Origin: Halomonas sp.
GTDB lineage: Bacteria > Pseudomonadota > Gammaproteobacteria > Pseudomonadales > Halomonadaceae
NCBI RefSeq assembly: GCF_029263665.1
Contig: NZ_JAJUFQ010000009.1
Location: 1 to 64,000, forward strand
Direction of reading: 5' to 3'
DNA: 64,000 nt
Below, piece by piece: positions 58,632 through 64,000 of this stretch (position 1 is its first letter; every line of letters starts with the position of its first letter). The notes under the pieces were generated by a model. The model was not told where the DNA came from and ran no database searches. It saw nothing but the letters and a program-made list of their open reading frames with translations. A program made the translations under genes and the position numbers.

Positions 58632-58913
58632 TCAGTGCATCTTGACCTTGCTCATGATCCAGCAGCCTAGCTTGCCACCAACACCAACGATGATTGCCAT
58701 GATCAACAGCGTCATCAGCATATCGATGGGAGACACAATAGCCGTCGCCACAATGGCGGCAAAGGCTGGGCACCAGATCCAGCGGTCATCCTCACTGCGC
58801 AGCACGGCAGGCAACAACCGATCTACCATAGAACCGAAGATCCCTGGCCAAGCCTTTATTGTCAGGGCCAGGATGACGGCAAATACGACCAGCCAGATCA
58901 CGAATAGCATCAT
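58632..58913 (-). CDS. small membrane protein, unknown function
   Basis: A 93-residue, strongly hydrophobic protein that I do not recognise. It begins with a long hydrophobic helix (MMLFVIWLVVFAVILALT), has a charged middle (LLPAVLRSEDDR), then two further hydrophobic stretches (~52-66 and ~68-84), and ends in a short basic tail, giving about three membrane segments. ATG 58913 has GGAG upstream; ATG 58910 is also possible, and the frame is open to 58997. It is flanked by two hairpins downstream and a 255-bp gap upstream. Confidence 0.6.
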   Translation of the reverse strand: MMLFVIWLVVFAVILALTIKAWPGIFGSMVDRLLPAVLRSEDDRWIWCPAFAAIVATAIVSPIDMLMTLLIMAIIVGVGGKLGCWIMSKVKMH

Positions 58914-59168
58914 GTCAGACTCCACACGAGTGACGTTAATTAAAAGGATGGGGAAAAAACGTTCCCAGAGGGTATCCCCACCATCGGCACCGCGCAACTA
59001 ACGACAGGAAAGTCATGCAACTACCGACAAGTTAAAGCATTAGTGCGTGAATCCTGTTCAGGATACGACAGCAACAAGCTGAAAAATGTCCCATCCACCT
59101 GACATCACCTTCCTCTGCACGTTACCATGAAGGCTTAAATGCACTCACCAAAGACCAAAGGTTCATCC

Positions 59169-59651
59169 ATGCAGATTGCGCAAAACTCTGTCGTCGCGTT
59201 TCACTACACCTTGACCAATGACGCTGGTGAAGTGCTGGACAGCTCGGAAGGCCGTGAGCCGCTGACTTACCTGCACGGTGCTGGCAACATCATTCCCGGG
59301 CTGGAAAAGGAGCTCGAAGGCAAGAGCACAGGCGATAAGCTTGTCGCCAAGGTAGCTCCTGCTGAAGGCTACGGCGAAGTCCAGGATCAACTGGTGCAAG
59401 AAGTTCCTCGTGATGCTTTCCAGGGCGTCGATAACATCGAAGCCGGAATGCAGTTCCAGGCCCAGACCCAGGGCGGCCCACTGATGGTCACCGTCACCAA
59501 GGTCGAAGGTGACACCGTCACTGTCGATGGCAATCACCCGCTGGCCGGCCAGACCCTGAACTTCGACGTCGAGATCACTGACGTGCGCGAAGCCAGTCAG
59601 GAAGAGATCGAACATGGCCATGTGCATGGCGAAGGCGGCCATCAGCACTAA
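59169..59651 (+). CDS. slyD: FKBP-type peptidyl-prolyl isomerase SlyD
   Basis: SlyD combines prolyl isomerase and chaperone activity and carries metals for hydrogenase maturation in E. coli. The 160-residue protein has the FKBP part (YLHGAGNIIPGLEKELEGKS), the insert-in-flap chaperone domain (~70-130, including QEVPRDAFQGVD), the conserved VDGNHPLAGQTLNF segment, and a short His-rich tail HGHVHGEGGHQH, much shorter than in E. coli. ATG 59169 matches the family N-terminus. A terminator follows. Confidence 0.94.
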   Translation: MQIAQNSVVAFHYTLTNDAGEVLDSSEGREPLTYLHGAGNIIPGLEKELEGKSTGDKLVAKVAPAEGYGEVQDQLVQEVPRDAFQGVDNIEAGMQFQAQTQGGPLMVTVTKVEGDTVTVDGNHPLAGQTLNFDVEITDVREASQEEIEHGHVHGEGGHQH

Positions 59652-59715
59652 GGCTTATTCCCCCCCCTCCATCGCCCTATGCCATCAAGTGTAGTGTCAG
59701 TGGGGGACAGGCATG

Positions 59716-59745
59716 AAAGGGCAGCTCTCGCCGGCTGCCCTTTTT
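59716..59745 (+). terminator. slyD terminator
   Basis: AAAGGGCAGC (59716-59725) pairs with GCTGCCCTTT (59734-59743) around an 8-nt loop, followed by T's to 59745. The A's on the left side also allow minus-strand use by the convergent CDP-alcohol gene. Confidence 0.9.
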
Positions 59746-59889
59746 GTGCCTTCCAGGCCTCTTCTACACTGCCAGGTGCCCGTCTTTCCCCTCCATGGTT
59801 CGTGTAGCATATGAACTGCCCGTTTATTGGAGTAGTGGTTCTCCTTATCTTGTCGATTATTGACAATTCAATAAATCGGCTTACACACA

Positions 59890-60555
59890 TTAATACCGTC
59901 GCCTAGTCAATCGGGCGTGAGCTTTTCCGTGTCGGCGGCAGGCAGTCTCTTGAGCGTGCGATACCCCCCCCCACAACCGAGTGGCGGTCGTTATCAGGCA
60001 AGCAACAGCAAACAGTGATGCCAACAAGGGGAATTGTGCCGGCCAAAGACAGAAAGCCACCAAAGCCACTACGGTTTCGGTACCTTCTGTCAGGCCATGC
60101 AGGTAATAAAAGGCCTTGCTCTGGAAATTGGGACGCTGAAGGTCATGTCGTGAAGCCATGATGGCAAAGGCCAGAAAGGAAGATCCCGTGCCAATGAAGG
60201 CAAACAGCAACAACGCAGAGGGTAATGCATTACGCTCACTATCGGCCAAGGCAAACCCCAGCACCACAGCAGCATAGAAAACGAAATCCAGACCAATATC
60301 GAGAAATCCTCCGGCATCACTGGCCTTTCCGGAACAGCGCGCCAGCGCTCCATCCAGGCCATCCCCCAGGCGATTGAGCAGAATAGCCAGCAAGGCCCAG
60401 CCATAAAGCTCCATCGCCAGCAGGGGCAGAGACAGCATCCCCACCAGAAAGGCAAACACTGTCACGGCATCCGCTGTCACTCCCAGGTGCCACAAGCGTC
60501 GGGCCAGAGCCTGAAGCGGCCGTTGTGTCAGCGGCATGGTCCAGCGATCAAGCAT
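59890..60555 (-). CDS. CDP-alcohol phosphatidyltransferase family protein
   Basis: A 221-residue integral membrane enzyme of the family that joins a CDP-activated lipid to an alcohol. The signature DGxDGxxAR...GxxxDxxxD is complete: Asp65, Asp68, then DALAR-like LAR at 71-73, Asp86 and Asp90. About six hydrophobic segments are visible. The head-group alcohol is not predictable. It lies 20 bp downstream of the VTT-flavoenzyme fusion on the same strand, forming a two-gene operon. The C-terminus is basic (KAHARLTRRRY). Confidence 0.85.
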   Translation of the reverse strand: MLDRWTMPLTQRPLQALARRLWHLGVTADAVTVFAFLVGMLSLPLLAMELYGWALLAILLNRLGDGLDGALARCSGKASDAGGFLDIGLDFVFYAAVVLGFALADSERNALPSALLLFAFIGTGSSFLAFAIMASRHDLQRPNFQSKAFYYLHGLTEGTETVVALVAFCLWPAQFPLLASLFAVACLITTATRLWGGVSHAQETACRRHGKAHARLTRRRY

Positions 60556-60575
60556 ATCAGTCCTTGAAGTATGCG

Positions 60576-62819
60576 TTACGGGGAACGGGAGCCTTCTGCA
60601 TTGCGATCAGAAACGGCTGCCTTGTCCGCATCCATGGAAGATGCTTCGCTCCCTCCAGTTGAGGACTCTCCACGTCGCCAGGCAAAGTACCTCTCCAGCC
60701 AACGCAGTATTCGTGCTGGCTTATGCGCATTTTTCCACACTCCGGCAGTGGCTTTTGCTGCCTCAGAGTATGTCGGGTAAGGGTGAATAGTACCCAGCAG
60801 CTTGTTCAGGCCTATCCCCTGGGTCATGGCCAGGGTGAACTCGGCCAGCATCTCCCCCGCGCCATGCCCGACGATCGAAGCACCAAGGATACGGTCCTTG
60901 CCCGGTTCAGTCAGGATCTTGATGAAGCCACGAGTATCCCCCTCCGCAATCGCTCTATCCAGCTCGGAGAGCGCATAACGCGTCACTTCATACTCGATCG
61001 CCTGTTCCTGGGCTTCACGCTCATTGAGCCCCACCCGAGCCACTTCTGGATCAGTGAAGGTCACTGCGGGCAATGCCCGATAACTCACCTTGAAACGCTT
61101 GATCTCACCGAACAGAGCATTAACCGTGGCATGCCAGGCCTGGTGGGCGCTGGCATGGGTCAGTTGATAGGGCCCCACGACATCACCACAGGCCCACACG
61201 TTGGGCAACAACGACTGCAGTGCCTCATCGACATCCAGAGTTCCTCCGGGCCGAGTGGTGACACCAAGCGCTTCCAGCCCCAGGCCCTTTACATTCGCCT
61301 GCCGCCCTATCGCGACCAGAATCCGGTCGAACTCGAGTCGATCAAGACGTGTCTCTCCATTTTCCGTCACCTCGACTTCCAGATAATGACGACTTGTTTC
61401 CTCCCCAGTGACTACCGCCAGTGCTCGGCTGGAGAGCCGGACATTCACACCATTCTCTCTAAGCTCCCGGGTAACTTCCTCGGCCACATCCGGGTCTTCT
61501 CTCGGCAATAACTGGCTGCCCATTTCCACCAGGGTGACCCGGCTGCCCAGACGGGCAAAACTCTGTCCAAGCTCGCAGCCTATCGGACCACCACCCAGGA
61601 TCAATAGCCGGTCCGGCAATGCATCCAGTTGCCACAGGTTGTCCGATGTCAGTATCTCGACGTGCTCAAGGCCAGGAATGGGAGGTACTCTTGGGTGAGC
61701 CCCGCTGGCGATGATCACATGCCGAGTCGACAGGACCTGGTCTCCGACACGCACCCGCCAAGGGTCCACCAATATAGCCTCACCCTGGATCACATCGACA
61801 CCAAGCCCGCGATAGCGCTCAGGACTGTCATGGGGCTCGACTTCTCGAATCGCACGATGCACATGGCCCATGACAGCGGAGAAATCTACCTGGGGTTCCC
61901 CGGCGCTGACACCATATGATGATGCCCGCCGCACATCCTCTGCCGCCCGGGCCGCACGAATGAGCGCCTTGGATGGCACACAACCAGTATTGAGACAATC
62001 GCCCCCCATGCGATGACGCTCCACCAACGTCACCTTGGCCTTGAGCGCTGACGCAATGTAACTGGCAACCAGCCCCGCCGAACCAGCCCCAATCACCACG
62101 ATATCCCGGTCAAACCGACTTGGGCGGTTGTACTCTCGGGCAAGACGACGCCGTTTGGCCAAGGCAACAAGCGCCCGGGCCATCCAGGGAAAGCCCCCTA
62201 TCAGAATAAAGGACAGGAGCATCCCGGGAGACAGGATGCCAGACAGCGACTCAAGGTTGCCCAGCTCACGCCCGGCATTCACGAACACTGCCGTACCTGG
62301 CAACATGCCCACCTGGCTGATCCAATAGAAGGTGCGCAGACGCATGCGCGTCAGGCCCATCACCAGGTTGATGACGAAGAACGGAAATACCGGAACCAGT
62401 CGCAGCGTGAAAAGATAGAAGGCCCCTTCCCTGTTGATACCACTGTTGATCCGCACAAGCTGGCGTGCAAAGCGTCGTTCGAGACTGTCACGCAACAAGG
62501 TGCGAGCTATCAATGCAGCCAGTGTGGCACCCAGCGTACTCGCGAAGGAGACGATGCCCAGACCGGTCCAGAAGCCAAACAAGGCGCCTGCCAGCAAGGT
62601 CAACAACACGGCACCAGGTAATGACAGAGCCGCCATCAGAACGTAGATAATGAAAAAGCCACCAGCGACTTTCAGAGGTTCGTCCAACCACCAGGCGTGA
62701 AACTGAGCCTGCTGAGCCTTGATGGATTCCAGCGTGAGTTCATTCTGGGCTCCACTGATAAAGAAAGCAGCCACCGCCATGATGATGACTGCCACCAAGC
62801 CCCATTTCTTTATGTTCAC
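60576..62819 (-). CDS. fusion of VTT/TVP38 membrane domain and pyridine nucleotide-disulfide oxidoreductase
   Basis: A 747-residue two-part protein. Residues 1-230 form a VTT (TVP38/TMEM64/DedA-like) membrane domain with a signal-anchor helix (6-23), re-entrant-type loop GALFGFWTGLG (~78-88) and the motif RLVPVFPFFVINLVMG (140-155). From ~235 comes a mercuric-reductase/dihydrolipoamide-dehydrogenase-like flavoenzyme: FAD motif GAGSAG (244-249), redox pair Cys275/Cys280 in GGDCLNTGCVPSK, NAD-binding GGGPIGCE, and a C-terminal dimer domain. The mercury-binding C-terminal cysteines of MerA are absent. Its substrate is unknown. It lies upstream of the CDP-alcohol phosphatidyltransferase. Confidence 0.88.
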   Translation of the reverse strand: MNIKKWGLVAVIIMAVAAFFISGAQNELTLESIKAQQAQFHAWWLDEPLKVAGGFFIIYVLMAALSLPGAVLLTLLAGALFGFWTGLGIVSFASTLGATLAALIARTLLRDSLERRFARQLVRINSGINREGAFYLFTLRLVPVFPFFVINLVMGLTRMRLRTFYWISQVGMLPGTAVFVNAGRELGNLESLSGILSPGMLLSFILIGGFPWMARALVALAKRRRLAREYNRPSRFDRDIVVIGAGSAGLVASYIASALKAKVTLVERHRMGGDCLNTGCVPSKALIRAARAAEDVRRASSYGVSAGEPQVDFSAVMGHVHRAIREVEPHDSPERYRGLGVDVIQGEAILVDPWRVRVGDQVLSTRHVIIASGAHPRVPPIPGLEHVEILTSDNLWQLDALPDRLLILGGGPIGCELGQSFARLGSRVTLVEMGSQLLPREDPDVAEEVTRELRENGVNVRLSSRALAVVTGEETSRHYLEVEVTENGETRLDRLEFDRILVAIGRQANVKGLGLEALGVTTRPGGTLDVDEALQSLLPNVWACGDVVGPYQLTHASAHQAWHATVNALFGEIKRFKVSYRALPAVTFTDPEVARVGLNEREAQEQAIEYEVTRYALSELDRAIAEGDTRGFIKILTEPGKDRILGASIVGHGAGEMLAEFTLAMTQGIGLNKLLGTIHPYPTYSEAAKATAGVWKNAHKPARILRWLERYFAWRRGESSTGGSEASSMDADKAAVSDRNAEGSRSP

Positions 62820-63008
62820 TCATGCCTCCTGGGCAGTTTTCTCTCCCACGACCTGATGCCGCAGTGTCCAGTATGGTCGTAGATCTCTCGCACTACCTTA
62901 CAGATCGAGGTGTATTCACTACCTGACAGTGTAAGGAAATGGCCATTACTGGAACTCAAGCTAGGACGGCTTCATCCAATCCTCTATCGGGGCATACGGA
63001 GAAATACC

Positions 63009-63662
63009 ATGCAATCTTTTCAATTTGCTGGCGTGCAGTGCTCTCTTTTATCCTCAGCCGCTATGATGGCTGGTCTGGCTCTGGCGCTGACGGGTACTCC
63101 GGCAGAGGCCGAAACAGAGAAGGCCATCTTTGCTGGCGGCTGTTTCTGGTGCGTGGAGGAAGCTTTCGACAAGATCGATGGCGTGCAGGAAACCATCTCC
63201 GGCTATAGCGGTGGACATACCAAGAATCCAACCTACGAGCAGGTCGGTAGGGAAGGAACAGGTCATGCCGAGGCCGTAGAAGTGACATTCGACAATGACA
63301 AGGTGAGTTACAAGGATCTGCTGTATGTGTTCTGGCGCAACATTGACCCCTTCGTAGCCAATCGCCAGTTCTGTGATGAGGGAGAGTCATATCGCAGCGC
63401 GCTATTTCCTCTCAATGACCAACAGCAGGAGTTGGCGGAAGCCAGCAAGGCTGACATCGCCCAGCGCTTTGACCAGCCAATCGTCACCGAGATCACTTCT
63501 GCCGGCCCTTTCTACCCCGCCGAGGATTATCACCAGAACTATCACAACACGAACCCGATACGTTACACCTTCTACAAGAACGCCTGTGGTCGCCCAGAAC
63601 GGCTGAAACAGATCTGGGGAGATGAAGCCATGCCACACGAAGTGCCTCATGCAGCCTCATGA
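63009..63662 (+). CDS. msrA: peptide-methionine (S)-S-oxide reductase MsrA, exported form
   Basis: MsrA reduces the S epimer of methionine sulfoxide. The 217-residue precursor has an apparent signal peptide (residues 1-34: polar start, hydrophobic MMAGLALALTG, cleavage after AEA), so it probably acts in the periplasm. The catalytic motif GCFWC gives Cys45 (nucleophile) and Cys48. GYSGGHTKNPTYEQV, EVTFD and the C-terminal YHQNYH segment complete the family features. ATG 63009 has GGAG at about 8 nt; the frame is open from 62910. It is convergent with the MFS gene only 2 bp away. Confidence 0.92.
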   Translation: MQSFQFAGVQCSLLSSAAMMAGLALALTGTPAEAETEKAIFAGGCFWCVEEAFDKIDGVQETISGYSGGHTKNPTYEQVGREGTGHAEAVEVTFDNDKVSYKDLLYVFWRNIDPFVANRQFCDEGESYRSALFPLNDQQQELAEASKADIAQRFDQPIVTEITSAGPFYPAEDYHQNYHNTNPIRYTFYKNACGRPERLKQIWGDEAMPHEVPHAAS

Positions 63663-63664
63663 AT

Positions 63665-64000
63665 TCAGTGGGCCAATGCCTTCTGTTCTCGGCCAGCCTC
63701 TCTGCGCCCTAGCCACAGGGCCAGGAAAAAGGTCATGGCAAGCACCAACCAGGAAGCACCAACGATGCCTGGCCAGTGCGCCCACTGCCAGAACGGCTCA
63801 AACCACACGGGGCCGAGACTGGCGCCAAGATAATAGAAAGTCAGGTACAGGGCCGAGGCGCTGCCGCGCGCTTCGGTCGCACAGCGCCCCACCCAGCCAG
63901 AAGCCGTCGCATGGCAAAGGAAAAATCCAAAGGCTCCCACTGTCAGCCCGAGAACGATCAGGCCAAGAACAGGTATTAATGTCATGGCACTGCCACAAGC
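63665..64000 (-). CDS. MFS transporter, C-terminal part (5' end beyond window)
   Basis: The open frame continues without a stop to the window edge at 64000, so the start is missing; the internal ATG at 63985 is not taken as the start. At least 112 residues are seen, with three to four hydrophobic helices (VLGLIVLGLTVGAFGFFLC, ALYLTFYYLGASLGPVWF, IVGASWLVLAMTFFLALWLG) and a basic tail, matching the last helices of a major facilitator superfamily exporter. The substrate is unknown. Its stop lies 2 bp from the convergent msrA stop. Confidence 0.7.
   Translation of the reverse strand, partial: ACGSAMTLIPVLGLIVLGLTVGAFGFFLCHATASGWVGRCATEARGSASALYLTFYYLGASLGPVWFEPFWQWAHWPGIVGASWLVLAMTFFLALWLGRREAGREQKALAH

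Noticed and set aside
60576-62819. Mercuric reductase MerA or mercury-resistance locus
   Set aside because: The flavoenzyme lacks the C-terminal cysteine pair and the N-terminal metal-binding domain of MerA, and no merR, merT or merP gene is nearby.

Overview
The window looks like chromosome of a Halomonas-type gammaproteobacterium (Halomonadaceae). This rests on the 1612-residue NAD-glutamate dehydrogenase, a taurine-type sulfonate locus, and a core gene order that, from memory, resembles Pseudomonas (rarA/lolA/ftsK, aat-bpt-infA, clpA-clpS, icd, a Nudix gene-mnmA-hflD-purB, aceA). Most of the window is densely packed housekeeping DNA. I see no insertion sequence, prophage, CRISPR array or rRNA.

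Layout: 1-0.3 kb, a minus-strand tRNA Glu-Gly-Glu operon with a good sigma70 promoter. 0.5-7 kb, msrB, ylqF, alaA, htpX, a RidA-family gene, pdxB and a stand-alone WGR protein. 7-13.3 kb, a MexEF-type RND pump operon divergent from a LysR gene. 13.3-19.2 kb, a glutaredoxin-like gene, rlmKL, rmf, pyrD and mgtE. 19.2-28.2 kb, a sulfonate locus: FAD oxidoreductase plus NTF2-like protein (candidate taurine dehydrogenase TauY/TauX), CobS-like AAA+ and CobT-like VWA proteins, pta, xsc and an IclR regulator. 28.4-38.7 kb, NAD-GDH, trmA, murI, a degenerate hemerythrin, rarA and lolA. 38.9-50.6 kb, ftsK, aat, bpt, infA, clpA, clpS, icd, rluE and a NudJ-like gene. 50.8-57.8 kb, mnmA, hflD, purB, roxA, a GNAT gene and aceA. 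58-64 kb, a glycine-zipper lipoprotein, a small membrane protein, slyD, a CDP-alcohol phosphatidyltransferase with a membrane-flavoenzyme fusion, exported msrA, and the 3' part of an MFS gene.

How genes work together: in the 19-28 kb locus the expected chain is taurine to sulfoacetaldehyde (TauXY-like), then Xsc gives acetyl phosphate and sulfite, and Pta makes acetyl-CoA. AceA (glyoxylate shunt) and Icd (TCA cycle) elsewhere in the window would handle that acetyl-CoA. Both divergent promoter regions of the locus carry copies of one operator-like motif, TTTTYCGRAAC, several exactly 22 bp apart. They are plausibly bound by the local IclR protein. A CobS/CobT pair without CobN sits inside the locus and is the best candidate for something not described.

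A second window-wide signal is a series of short degenerate tandem repeats (units of 5-21 bp, 2-7 copies, unit sequence different at each site) in at least a dozen intergenic gaps. Starts were reassigned where a Shine-Dalgarno sequence or family length pointed to an internal start.
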